This document shows, piece by piece, positions 6,274 through 13,142 of a stretch of DNA of 14,402 nucleotides. Within the stretch, counting starts at the first letter, position 1, and each line of letters opens with the position of its first letter. The notes beneath the pieces are model-generated. The model did no database searches. It was not told the origin of the DNA and saw nothing but the letters and a program-made list of their open reading frames with translations. The translations under genes and the position numbers were made by a program. The stretch comes from CAVAWX01 sp963642995 (GTDB lineage: Bacteria > Actinomycetota > Coriobacteriia > Coriobacteriales > QAMH01), in contig CAVIIZ010000031.1 in NCBI GenBank assembly GCA_963642995.1, forward strand, positions 1-14,402. Direction: 5' to 3'.

Positions 6274-7557
6274 CTAGTCCTCCCAGCCGCGCAAGATGGT
6301 CTGGTCGCGCTCCGGGCCCACGGTGACGATGCTGACGCGCACGCCGGCGAGCTTCTCGAGGAAGGCCACGTAGTCGCGCGCCTCGCGCGGCAGCTCCTCG
6401 AAGCTGCGGCAGCCCGAGATGTCGCAGTTCCAACCGGGCAGCTCCTCGTAGACGGGCTTCGCGTGGTGGAAGGCCGTCTGCTGGCCGGGCACGCTCGCCC
6501 AGCTGCGCCCGTCGGCCTCGTAGGCGGTGCACACCTTGATGGTGTCGAAGGCGCCCAGCACGTCGAGCTTCGTGAGCGCGATGTCGGTGAGGCCGTTGAC
6601 CTCGGCGGCGTAGCGCACGACCACCGCGTCGTACCAGCCCGTGCGCCGCGCGCGCCCCGTCGTGACGCCCACCTCGCAGCCCACCTCGGCAAGCCGCGCG
6701 CCGCACTCGTCGAACAGCTCGGTGGGGAAAGGGCCTGCCCCCACGCGCGTGAGATAGGCCTTGGCCACGCCCACGACGCGGCTCATGGCCACAGGGCCCA
6801 CGCCGCTGCCCGTGCAGGCGCCGCCGGCCGTGCAGTTGCTGGAGGTGACGAAGGGGTAGGTGCCGTGGTCGATGTCGAGCTGCGTGGCCTGCGCCCCCTC
6901 GAACAAGACGCGCTTGCCCCCGCGCAAGGCCTCGTTCAGGGTCTGGGAGACGTCGATGACGTGCGGGCGCAGGCGCGCGGCAAAGGGCAGGTACTCGTCG
7001 CAGATCGCGTCCACCGTGTAGCCGGGCAGGCCGTAGACCTTTTCCAGGATGTCGTTTTTCACCGAAAGCGCTGCGGCCAGCTTCTCGCGCAGGATATGCT
7101 CGTCGAGCAGGTCCTGGACGCGTATGCCGTAGCGGGCGAACTTGTCTTGGTAGCACGGGCCTATGCCGCGCTTGGTCGTGCCTATCTTGTTCTTGCCCAG
7201 GCGCGCCTCGTCGGCGCCGTCGAGGTCGAGGTGGTAGGGCATGATCATGTGCGCGTTGCCGGATATGCGCAGCTTGTCGCAGGCGATGCCCTTGGACTCG
7301 AGCATGTCCATCTCGTCGACGAGCACATGCGGGTCGACGACGCAGCCGTTGCCGATCACGGGCGTGACCGCGTCGTACATGATGCCGCTGGGGATGAGGT
7401 GCAACGCGAGCTTCGTGTCGCCGTGGACGACGGTGTGGCCGGCGTTGTTGCCCCCCTGGAAGCGCACCACGAAATCGTAGTCGCGCGCGATCAGGTCCGT
7501 GACCTTGCCCTTGCCCTCGTCGCCCCATTGCGTGCCCACAAGGATGGTGCCCGGCAT
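6274..7557 (-). CDS. purA: Adenylosuccinate synthetase (PurA)
   Basis: PurA condenses IMP with aspartate using GTP to give adenylosuccinate, the first AMP-specific step. The protein has 427 residues, the usual size. The signature QWGDEGKGK (10-18) contains the catalytic D13, and GNNAGHT (36-42) contains the catalytic H41. IMP- and GTP-binding segments follow: GTTKRGIGPCYQDK (126-139), SSNCTAGGACTGSGVGP (239-255), GPFPTE (275-280), TTGRARRTGW (299-308) and LTKLDVL (328-334). ATG 7557 has AAGGAG five bases upstream, so the start is secure. It is separated from dnaB by 191 bases and from the regulator-purFMN promoter by about 110 bases, so it is probably transcribed on its own although it lies next to the other purine genes. 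Confidence 0.97.
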   Translation of the reverse strand: MPGTILVGTQWGDEGKGKVTDLIARDYDFVVRFQGGNNAGHTVVHGDTKLALHLIPSGIMYDAVTPVIGNGCVVDPHVLVDEMDMLESKGIACDKLRISGNAHMIMPYHLDLDGADEARLGKNKIGTTKRGIGPCYQDKFARYGIRVQDLLDEHILREKLAAALSVKNDILEKVYGLPGYTVDAICDEYLPFAARLRPHVIDVSQTLNEALRGGKRVLFEGAQATQLDIDHGTYPFVTSSNCTAGGACTGSGVGPVAMSRVVGVAKAYLTRVGAGPFPTELFDECGARLAEVGCEVGVTTGRARRTGWYDAVVVRYAAEVNGLTDIALTKLDVLGAFDTIKVCTAYEADGRSWASVPGQQTAFHHAKPVYEELPGWNCDISGCRSFEELPREARDYVAFLEKLAGVRVSIVTVGPERDQTILRGWED

Positions 7558-7649
7558 GTCTGCTCCTTTTTTTCGTCGGATGGCGCGCCGCGGATGCCCG
7601 CCTGCCCCGCATCGAAAAAAGGCGGCCGCGCGCTCGTCTTGCTCGCAAC

Positions 7650-7655
7650 AGTGTA
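7650..7655 (-). promoter_or_regulatory. Possible -10 box for purA
   Basis: TACACT on the minus strand matches the TAnnnT pattern and lies about 93 bases before the purA ATG. No good -35 hexamer is seen at 16-18 bp; a TTCACA lies 22 bp upstream, too far for a standard promoter. This is a weak call. Confidence 0.25.
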
Positions 7656-7715
7656 GCGAATGCGTGCGCGCGCCCCATGTGAAGCCTCGGTGGAGAAGCG
7701 CGAGGCGAGGTGCGG

Positions 7716-7742
7716 GCGCCTGCGAACGCGCGGGGCAGGCGC
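7716..7742 (-). terminator. Hairpin downstream of dnaB
   Basis: GCGCCTGC and GCAGGCGC form a perfect 8-bp stem around an 11-base loop, starting 6 bases past the dnaB stop. There is no T run, so termination would need a factor. It could also protect the 3' end of the mRNA. Confidence 0.4.
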
Positions 7743-7748
7743 AGCCCC

Positions 7749-9173
7749 CTAGTATTCCTCGGCGTAGCGGTCGTCGGCAAAGGCCATGTTGTCGAAGCGC
7801 GTGGAGTTCTCCTTGAAGGCCAGGTGCACCGTGCCGATCGGGCCGCTGCGGTGCTTGGCCACGATGACGTCGGCCACGCCCCAATCCGGGCGCCCCTCCT
7901 GCTCGGCCTCGTTGACCGTCTTGGAGCGGTCGAGGAACATGACCACGTCGGCGTCTTGCTCGATGGCGCCGGATTCGCGCAGGTCCGAGAGTATGGGGCG
8001 CTTGTCCTGGCGCGACTCGACGGCGCGCGAGAGCTGCGAGAGCGCGATGATGGGCATGTCGAGCTCTTTGGCCAAGATCTTCAGGCCGCGCGATATCTCG
8101 GCGATCTCTACCTGGCGCGATTCCGTGCGCGAGTTCTGCGGCTGCATGAGCTGCAGGTAGTCGACGATGATGAGGCCTTTTTCCGGCGCGACCCCGCGCA
8201 GCTGCCGGCGGGCCTTGGCGCGCACCTCGAGTATGGACGCAGAGGGCGTGTCGTCGATCCACAGCTGGAGCTTGGACAGGGTGCCCGAGGCCTGGATGAG
8301 GCTTTGCCAGTCGGCGGCGCGCAGGCCCTGGCCGGTCTGGAGCTTCTTGGAGTCGATCTGCGTCTCGGTGGCCAGCACGCGCGAGATGAGCTGCGTGGCC
8401 GACATCTCCAGGCTGAAGAAGGCGACGGCGGTGCCCAGCTGCGCGGCACGCGAGGCGATGTTTAGGGCCAGGGCCGTCTTGCCCACGGAGGGGCGCGCCG
8501 CGAGTATGACCAGATCGCCGCCGCGCAGGCCGCCCAGCAGCTCGTCGAGGTCCTTGAAGCCCGTGCGCACCCCGAGCATGCGCCCGTCGCTTTCGGCCAG
8601 GTCGCGCAGCTCCTCGAACGCCTCGAGCACGAGGGAGTCGGCGCCCTTGAAGCCGGTGGCGACGCGCTGGTTCGTGACGGAAAACAGCAGCTTCTCCGAC
8701 TCCTCGACCACCTCGTCGAGGTCGTCGGGGGCGTCGTAGCCGATGGCCTGGATGCGGGCGCCCGCGCCGACCAGCGCGCGCAGCAGCGCCTCGCGCTTCA
8801 CGACGTCGATGTGGTGCGCCCAGTTGTCCATCGCGTAGGAGTTGTTGCCCAGCTCGATGATGTAGGGTTTTCCACCGACGGCCTCCAGCTCGCCTTTTGC
8901 CTGCAGGCGCGCGGCAAGCGATATCTGGTCCACCGGGATGCCCTTGGCCGACAGCTCCTGCATCGCCACGAAGATCTTGCGGTGCGCCGGGCGGTAGAAC
9001 TCGTCGGCCGAGACCTTGGTGAAGGCCTCCTCGGCCACCTCGTTGTCGAACATCATGGCCGCGAGCACGGCTTTCTCCGCGTCGATGTTCTGCGGGATGA
9101 CGCGTTCGGCGCTGGGGTTGTTCAAGGGGCGCGGCTTTGCGGCCGGCCCGGCTGAGTAGGCAAGTTCGGGCAT
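7749..9173 (-). CDS. dnaB: Replicative DNA helicase (DnaB)
   Basis: DnaB is the hexameric 5'-3' helicase that unwinds the replication fork. The 474-residue protein has the N-terminal primase-interacting domain (about 25-130, beginning VIPQNIDAEKAVLAAMM). The RecA-like C-terminal domain has a Walker A motif ARPSVGKTAL (226-235), catalytic FSLEMS (253-258), Walker B IIVDYLQLM (335-343), an ALSQLSR segment (377-383) and the arginine-finger region KHRSGPIG (440-447). All motifs are contiguous, so no intein interrupts it. ATG 9173 is preceded by GAGGAG at about 11 bases, slightly long; a TTG seven codons upstream lacks a ribosome binding site. No rplI gene, a common partner of dnaB in other bacteria, lies within the window. 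Confidence 0.97.
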   Translation of the reverse strand: MPELAYSAGPAAKPRPLNNPSAERVIPQNIDAEKAVLAAMMFDNEVAEEAFTKVSADEFYRPAHRKIFVAMQELSAKGIPVDQISLAARLQAKGELEAVGGKPYIIELGNNSYAMDNWAHHIDVVKREALLRALVGAGARIQAIGYDAPDDLDEVVEESEKLLFSVTNQRVATGFKGADSLVLEAFEELRDLAESDGRMLGVRTGFKDLDELLGGLRGGDLVILAARPSVGKTALALNIASRAAQLGTAVAFFSLEMSATQLISRVLATETQIDSKKLQTGQGLRAADWQSLIQASGTLSKLQLWIDDTPSASILEVRAKARRQLRGVAPEKGLIIVDYLQLMQPQNSRTESRQVEIAEISRGLKILAKELDMPIIALSQLSRAVESRQDKRPILSDLRESGAIEQDADVVMFLDRSKTVNEAEQEGRPDWGVADVIVAKHRSGPIGTVHLAFKENSTRFDNMAFADDRYAEEY

Positions 9174-9232
9174 CGTTGCGCTTTCTCCTCGCAATGGTCT
9201 CGATTGCCCCCTACTCTAGCGTTGCGGGCGGA

Positions 9233-9253
9233 CGCGTTTTCTCGCGAAACGCG
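9233..9253. repeat. Perfect inverted repeat upstream of dnaB
   Basis: CGCGTTT (9233-9239) and AAACGCG (9247-9253) are perfect 7-bp arms around a 7-base centre, 60-80 bases before the dnaB start. It could be an operator or an mRNA leader hairpin. No T run follows on either strand. Confidence 0.4.
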
Positions 9254-9308
9254 CTTTCAACACCCCTTGTGGAATGTGCCCGTGTTCGGCTCCTGCCTGA
9301 AAGGGGAC

Positions 9309-9317
9309 TTGTCCACA
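9309..9317 (+). promoter_or_regulatory. DnaA-box-like sequence upstream of dnaB
   Basis: TTGTCCACA matches the form of the DnaA box common in GC-rich actinobacteria. It lies about 136 bases before the dnaB start. A looser relative, ATTCCACAA, is at 9275-9267 on the minus strand. A single good box is suggestive only. Confidence 0.35.
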
Positions 9318-9373
9318 ATTCCACCGATTTCGCCGCTTTTTCGAGCGCCCGCCGCCGCGACTTGCGCCGCGCC

Positions 9374-10255
9374 TCACCCCAGGTCTATCTCGTCGCGGTC
9401 GTCGCGCAGGTCGTTGGGCATGACGCGCACCTCGTCGTAGCCCATCTCGCGCAAGGCCCGCGCCGTGCGGTACGGCGCGGTGACGTCTGCCTGGAACCTC
9501 GCGCAGTATTCGAGCGCCTGCACGAGGGTGACGTTGTGGTTGAGGTCGGCCATCGTGTCCACGTCGGGCACGTCGGGCAGGTAGAGCGCCGGCAGGCCGA
9601 GCGAGGCGGCCTTTTGGATGTAGGCAGGCAGCACCGTCAGGCCTTGCGCGTTGTAGAAGACGCCCGTGTGGTCGAAGGCCGTGTCGCGCGTCCAGCCCAC
9701 GATCGAGACGCCCATCTCCTGGTCGGGCGCCACCACGATGCCGCCGCCCTCGACCTCGCACAGCTCGTGCAGGCGCGCGAAGCCCTCCTCCACCACCGTT
9801 CGCCGCAACGCCGGCATGTCGCAGCCCATGGACAGCACCGTGTCGTAGCCGCAGGCAAAGACCTGGGAGAACGCGTCGTTGTAGTGCTCGTCGAAGCTGG
9901 CGCCCACGTCGTGGATGAAGGAGATGTGGCGCGGCCAGGCGCCGCTTTCGGCAAACAGGTCGCGCATCTGCCGTTCTTGGACGGCGCCGGGCGAGGAGAT
10001 GAAGATGTCGTACTCGTCGCAGACGGGCACGTGCTCGCAGGTGCCCTCCATCGCGCGGCGCTCGAGGTCGGCCCGCTCCAGGTCCGCGCAGGCGTCGCAG
10101 CATATCTCGGCCACGTCGAAGAGCATGCAGTGGTAGAGCGCGGAGGCCGTCTCGGGCGGGAGGAACCCGTCTTTGATGGGCGTGAGGCGCGTCTTCACCT
10201 TGCCCGGCTCGGGCACCTTCGAAAAGAGCAGGATGGCGTTTTTCCTCGTGTTCAT
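9374..10255 (-). CDS. DUF2064/TIGR04282-type glycosyltransferase-like protein
   Basis: The 293-residue protein starts NTRKNAILLFSKVPEPGKVKTRL. The motif KVPEPGKVKTRL (13-24) is the nucleotide-binding signature of TIGR04282/DUF2064 proteins, GT-A-fold relatives of nucleotidyl- and glycosyltransferases. Other family positions can be aligned: GCDMPAL (144-150) for the usual G(T/S)DCP metal-binding motif, VVAPDQEMGVSIVG (174-187) for the A.DGGY.L.G motif, and DVDTMADL (231-238) for DVDTPEDL. The DGGY motif is not conserved, and the protein is longer than the usual roughly 200 residues, with Cys-rich extra sequence around 43-80. Substrate and pathway are unknown. The start at 10255 is set by homology. 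The nearest purine-rich motif (GAGG) is only one base from it, while a -10 box ends six bases upstream, so the mRNA may be leaderless. Confidence 0.75.
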   Translation of the reverse strand: MNTRKNAILLFSKVPEPGKVKTRLTPIKDGFLPPETASALYHCMLFDVAEICCDACADLERADLERRAMEGTCEHVPVCDEYDIFISSPGAVQERQMRDLFAESGAWPRHISFIHDVGASFDEHYNDAFSQVFACGYDTVLSMGCDMPALRRTVVEEGFARLHELCEVEGGGIVVAPDQEMGVSIVGWTRDTAFDHTGVFYNAQGLTVLPAYIQKAASLGLPALYLPDVPDVDTMADLNHNVTLVQALEYCARFQADVTAPYRTARALREMGYDEVRVMPNDLRDDRDEIDLG

Positions 10256-10261
10256 GCCTCG

Positions 10262-10267
10262 ATTGTA
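10262..10267 (-). promoter_or_regulatory. -10 box abutting the DUF2064 start
   Basis: TACAAT on the minus strand is a 5/6 match to TATAAT. It lies six bases before ATG 10255, so initiation at the usual distance would begin on the A of the start codon and give a leaderless mRNA. No convincing -35 hexamer is visible. Confidence 0.4.
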
Positions 10268-10340
10268 CCCCGCAGGCAAAGGCAGCGCCCGGCAAGCAGG
10301 CCGGTGCGCGCGGCGGCCGCCATGCGCGAGGGCCGGGCGC

Positions 10341-10357
10341 CGCGTGCTTTGCACGCG
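10341..10357 (-). terminator. Hairpin after the ABC exporter operon
   Basis: CGCGTGC and GCACGCG form a perfect 7-bp stem with a 3-base loop, 8 bases past the permease stop. No T run follows, so it may be a factor-assisted terminator or a 3'-end stabiliser. Confidence 0.4.
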
Positions 10358-10364
10358 CATCGCG

Positions 10365-11198
10365 CTACAAGACGTCCGGAATCTCCTTGCGCAGGCGCGA
10401 GAAGACGAACAGGCCGATGAAGACGGTGGCGACGATGGTGCCCACGCCGCAGCAGAAGAAAACGGGGTCTTGCCAGATCCACCCGTTCACCCCGTTGACC
10501 ACCGAACCGTTCGCGAAGACCATGCGGTAGCCTTGCACGATGAAGGTGACGGGGTTGAACAGCAGCGCCGTCTGCACCGCATGGTAGGGGATGACGTTCA
10601 CGTCGAAGATGACGCCGGAAAGCCAGAAGAGGATCGTGCTGAGCGTGGCGATGAGGTTCGAGACGTCTTTGCTGATGGCCGACAGGGGCGAGGTCATGAG
10701 CGAGTAGCCCACCGAGAACACGTACATGAGCACCATGATCAGCGGCAGCTGCAAGAAGTAGGCGTCGAAGGTGCCGCCGCACAGCGCGTACATGACGAAG
10801 AGCACGGCCATGAGCAAGAGGTGCAGAAACATCAGCGAGAGCATGTGGAAGACCGGGATGAGCGCGACGGGGAACTTCAGCTTGTTCACCAGATAGGCGT
10901 ACTGGTTGAACACGTGCGAGCCCTGGTTGATGGTGTCTTGCAGGAAAAACCACGGCATGATGCCCGACGCCAGCCATATGAGGTACTCGGCGCCCGTCAT
11001 GTTGCCGCCGGCGGCGCGCATCCCCAAGAAGAGCGCGAACCAGAAGCAGAAGATGTACATGGCCGGCTTCAGGAACAGCCATGCCCAGCCGAACACCGTG
11101 TTTTGCGTCTGGCGGCGCAGCGAGATGTAGGCCAGGTGCCACACCTGCTTGCGCCAGGCGCCGAGGTCTTTGAGCATCTGGAGAAACGTGGACCACAT
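10365..11198 (-). CDS. ABC-2 type polysaccharide/teichoic acid exporter permease (TagG/Wzm-like)
   Basis: This 277-residue membrane protein is the transmembrane half of an ABC exporter that moves a lipid-linked glycopolymer across the cytoplasmic membrane. An amphipathic N-terminus (1-34) containing LRRQTQNTVFGWAW leads into about six hydrophobic segments (roughly 36-60, 72-88, 112-140, 147-170, 180-200 and 247-268). Between the last two is NPVTFIVQGYR (215-225), matching the NPxTxxxxGYR motif of TagG/Wzm permeases. The start at 11198 follows the ATPase stop by 7 bases, with AAGGA at the end of that gene serving as ribosome binding site. It must work with the ATPase upstream. The exported polymer (teichoic acid, rhamnan, O-antigen-like) cannot be told from the sequence. 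Confidence 0.9.
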   Translation of the reverse strand: MWSTFLQMLKDLGAWRKQVWHLAYISLRRQTQNTVFGWAWLFLKPAMYIFCFWFALFLGMRAAGGNMTGAEYLIWLASGIMPWFFLQDTINQGSHVFNQYAYLVNKLKFPVALIPVFHMLSLMFLHLLLMAVLFVMYALCGGTFDAYFLQLPLIMVLMYVFSVGYSLMTSPLSAISKDVSNLIATLSTILFWLSGVIFDVNVIPYHAVQTALLFNPVTFIVQGYRMVFANGSVVNGVNGWIWQDPVFFCCGVGTIVATVFIGLFVFSRLRKEIPDVL

Positions 11199-11205
11199 GA
11201 GCCGA

Positions 11206-11961
11206 TCAGTCCTTCTCGTAGAAATCTATGGCGTCTTGGATGGGGCCGTCGAAGAGTTTGCGGCCGCGCTTGATGACGATGCCGCGCTCGCAGAACTGGC
11301 GCGCCGCGTCCGAGGCGTGGGTGACGAAGAGGACCGTGACGTGGCTGTCGGCCATGATCTCTTTCACGCGCTTGTTGCATTTCGCGGAAAACTCGCGGTC
11401 GCCCACGGACAGCGCCTCGTCGACGACGAGGATGTCGGGGTTGATGCTGGAGGCGAACGCAAAGCCCAGGCGGGCGCGCATGCCGGAGGAATAGGTGCGC
11501 ATGGGCTGGTCGATGTAGGAGCCGAGGTCGGCGAACTCGATGATGCCGGGCTCGAGCGCGGCGGCCTCCTCCTTGGAAAAGCCCCAGATCTGGGAGCGCA
11601 GGTAGATGTTCTGGCGGCCCGTCAGGCCGTTGTCGAAGCCGGCGCCCAGCTCCAGCAGGGCCGAGACGCGGCCGTTGACCGTGATGTCGCCTTCGTTGGG
11701 GTAGACCACGCCGGTGATCATCTTCAAGGCGGTGGACTTGCCCGCGCCGTTGGGGCCCAGGAAGGCGACGGCCTCGCCTTGGCGTATCTGGAAGCTCAGG
11801 GCGTCGTTGGCGCAGACCTCTTCGTAGGGGATGCGCTTGAAGAGCAGGCCGAGGATGCGCGCGCGGTCGTTGGCGTAGAGCCTGTAGCGCTTCGTCACGT
11901 CCTTGAACTCGACGGCGATGGGGCGCTCGGCGCAAGCGGACGCGTCGCCGGCACGGGACAT
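11206..11961 (-). CDS. ABC transporter ATPase for polysaccharide/teichoic acid export (TagH/Wzt-like)
   Basis: The 251-residue ATPase powers the adjacent permease. It has Walker A GPNGAGKST (69-77), the family segment ALLELGAGFDNGLTGRQNIYL (101-121), a degenerate signature YSSGMRARLGFA (157-168) typical of TagH/Wzt rather than LSGGQ, Walker B DILVVDEAL (176-184) and the switch histidine H215. It ends at about residue 250, so it lacks the C-terminal carbohydrate-binding domain found in some Wzt proteins. ATG 11961 has GGGGGAG eight bases upstream. An in-frame TTG at 12015, four bases after a GAGGAGG, would add 18 residues and cannot be excluded. A good promoter lies about 90 bases upstream, so the ATPase and permease form a two-gene operon. 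Confidence 0.92.
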   Translation of the reverse strand: MSRAGDASACAERPIAVEFKDVTKRYRLYANDRARILGLLFKRIPYEEVCANDALSFQIRQGEAVAFLGPNGAGKSTALKMITGVVYPNEGDITVNGRVSALLELGAGFDNGLTGRQNIYLRSQIWGFSKEEAAALEPGIIEFADLGSYIDQPMRTYSSGMRARLGFAFASSINPDILVVDEALSVGDREFSAKCNKRVKEIMADSHVTVLFVTHASDAARQFCERGIVIKRGRKLFDGPIQDAIDFYEKD

Positions 11962-12055
11962 GCCGCTTTCTCCCCCGCGGCTTTCAAGGTCCGTATGTTC
12001 GACGCCTTCGGGCAAATGTCCTCCTCGACGACACGCGCGCAAAACACGAAAGGGG

Positions 12056-12083
12056 ATTTTACCACGCGCCCTCTTTCAGGCAA
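12056..12083 (-). promoter_or_regulatory. Promoter of the ABC exporter operon
   Basis: On the minus strand TTGCCT (12083-12078), a 16-bp spacer and TAAAAT (12061-12056) form a sigma-70-type promoter. TGG immediately before the -10 hexamer gives an extended -10. The start would be near 12049, leaving a leader of about 88 bases before ATG 11961. Confidence 0.6.
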
Positions 12084-12136
12084 CATGCGCGGGCAAGTAT
12101 GCGCCGCGAGCGTGCAGATTCGATGATGGGGCTTGG

Positions 12137-12865
12137 TCAACGCGAGTGGATGGCCTCGACCGCCTGCGCGGCGAGGCGGGCGGTCTCCTCGCCGTCGGCG
12201 CCTGCCAGCTCCTCGAGCGGCTCCAGGGCCTCCAGGGCCTTGAGGTGCGCGAGCGCCTCGATGGCATAGCGCACGGTCCACTCCGAGGGGTCTTCGAGCA
12301 AGTCGATGCAGACGCCGACCGTCTCCTTGTCGAAGGGCAGGTGGCCGAGCGACCAGACGGCCGCGCCGCGCAAGGCGTCGATGCCCGGCTCTTCTCCGAG
12401 CACGGACAGGAGGGCGCGGCGGGCGCGCTCCTGCACGCAGGCGTGGACGGCCATGTCGCTTCCCGGCTTCTCGCAGCGCTCGCCTATGGCCGTGGCCGCC
12501 GCGACACGCACGTGGGCGGGGCGCGAGACGTCGCGCATCAAGTCGAGCACCGCGTCCAGGCAGCGCCTCGCGTCGATTTGGCCGAGGGCCCACACGCAGT
12601 TGGCCGCCGTCTGCTCGCACGGGTCTTTCACCCCCTCGAGCAGCGGCTCGAGGGCGCGCTCGTCGCCGATCATCCCGAGAGCCGCCGCGCAGGTGGTGCG
12701 CACCTCGTCTACCGGGTCGAACAACGCGACCACGACGGGGGCGAAAGCAGCCGCGCCCGCCGTGCGCGCCAGCCCCATGACGGCAAGGGCGCGCGCCTTG
12801 GGGTCGTCGTCTTTGGTGAACTCGACGAGCATCTCGAAGCTTCGGGTCTGGTCGGGTCGTGGCAT
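12137..12865 (-). CDS. HEAT-repeat protein
   Basis: The 242-residue protein has no signal peptide or membrane segment and consists of repeated helical pairs of about 30 residues. Repeat cores read DPVDEVRTTCAAALGMIGDE (50-69), DPCEQTAANCVWALGQIDA (81-99), PAHVRVAAATAIGE (116-129), GIDALRGAAVWSLGHL (161-176) and DPSEWTVRYAIEALAHL (192-208). The repeated x-x-A-A-x-A-L-G-x-I pattern is that of PBS-lyase-type HEAT repeats, which usually make protein-protein scaffolds. No catalytic domain is present, so no reaction is assigned. ATG 12865 is the first start in front of the repeats, with GAGGA about 11 bases upstream. It lies 105 bases downstream of tRNA-Val on the same strand and no separate promoter is obvious. 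Confidence 0.8.
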   Translation of the reverse strand: MPRPDQTRSFEMLVEFTKDDDPKARALAVMGLARTAGAAAFAPVVVALFDPVDEVRTTCAAALGMIGDERALEPLLEGVKDPCEQTAANCVWALGQIDARRCLDAVLDLMRDVSRPAHVRVAAATAIGERCEKPGSDMAVHACVQERARRALLSVLGEEPGIDALRGAAVWSLGHLPFDKETVGVCIDLLEDPSEWTVRYAIEALAHLKALEALEPLEELAGADGEETARLAAQAVEAIHSR

Positions 12866-12969
12866 CTTCACGCTCTTCCTCGAAAGGTGTGCGGCCGGGA
12901 ACAGGCGGCGGGCGGGGCACGGGCGAGACTCCGCAAACCGCGGGGCGGGGCGCGGGCGGGCATGCGCGC

Positions 12970-13044
12970 TGGTGGGCGATGCAGGGTTCGAACCTGCGGC
13001 CTTCTGCGTGTAAAGCAGCTGCGCTACCGCTGCGCCAATCGCCC
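12970..13044 (-). tRNA. tRNA-Val (anticodon UAC)
   Basis: The 75-base sequence folds into a full cloverleaf. The 7-bp acceptor stem is GGGCGAT/ATCGCCC with discriminator A and an encoded CCA. The D arm is GCGC/GCGC. The anticodon loop TTTACAC gives anticodon UAC, with a 4-bp stem plus a G-A pair at its top. A 5-base variable loop and a T arm GCAGG-TTCGAAC-CCTGC complete it. UAC reads valine GUN codons, chiefly GUA and GUG. Confidence 0.95.
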
Positions 13045-13057
13045 ACGCACGCGCGGC

Positions 13058-13063
13058 ATTATA
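13058..13063 (-). promoter_or_regulatory. -10 box of the tRNA-Val promoter
   Basis: A perfect TATAAT on the minus strand lies 13 bases before the mature tRNA 5' end, placing the start a few bases upstream of it. No good -35 hexamer is seen at the usual distance; the asd terminator hairpin occupies that region. Confidence 0.55.
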
Positions 13064-13077
13064 CCCGTGCACGCGCA

Positions 13078-13123
13078 AAGGCCGCCCGGCGCGGGCGAAT
13101 CGCAGCCGGCCCGCGGCGGCCTT
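13078..13123 (-). terminator. Terminator of asd
   Basis: AAGGCCGCC (13123-13115) pairs with GGCGGCCTT (13086-13078) in a 9-bp stem. Inside it GCGGGC/GCCCGC extends the structure. TTT follows on the minus strand. It starts about 20 bases past the asd stop and separates asd from tRNA-Val. Confidence 0.6.
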
Positions 13124-13142
13124 GGAATCCGGCTGCGGGAGC

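Noticed and set aside
7558..7748. Purine riboswitch or PurR-type box before purA
   Set aside because: I could not find a conserved riboswitch core or a PurBox-like inverted pair; only hairpins expected of GC-rich DNA and a weak -10 box.
8400..8520. Possible intein insertion site at the DnaB Walker A motif
   Set aside because: The motif and flanking conserved residues are contiguous, so no intein is present.
12970..13044. tRNA-Val as an attachment site of an integrated element
   Set aside because: No integrase gene and no repeated copy of the tRNA 3' end is visible in the window.
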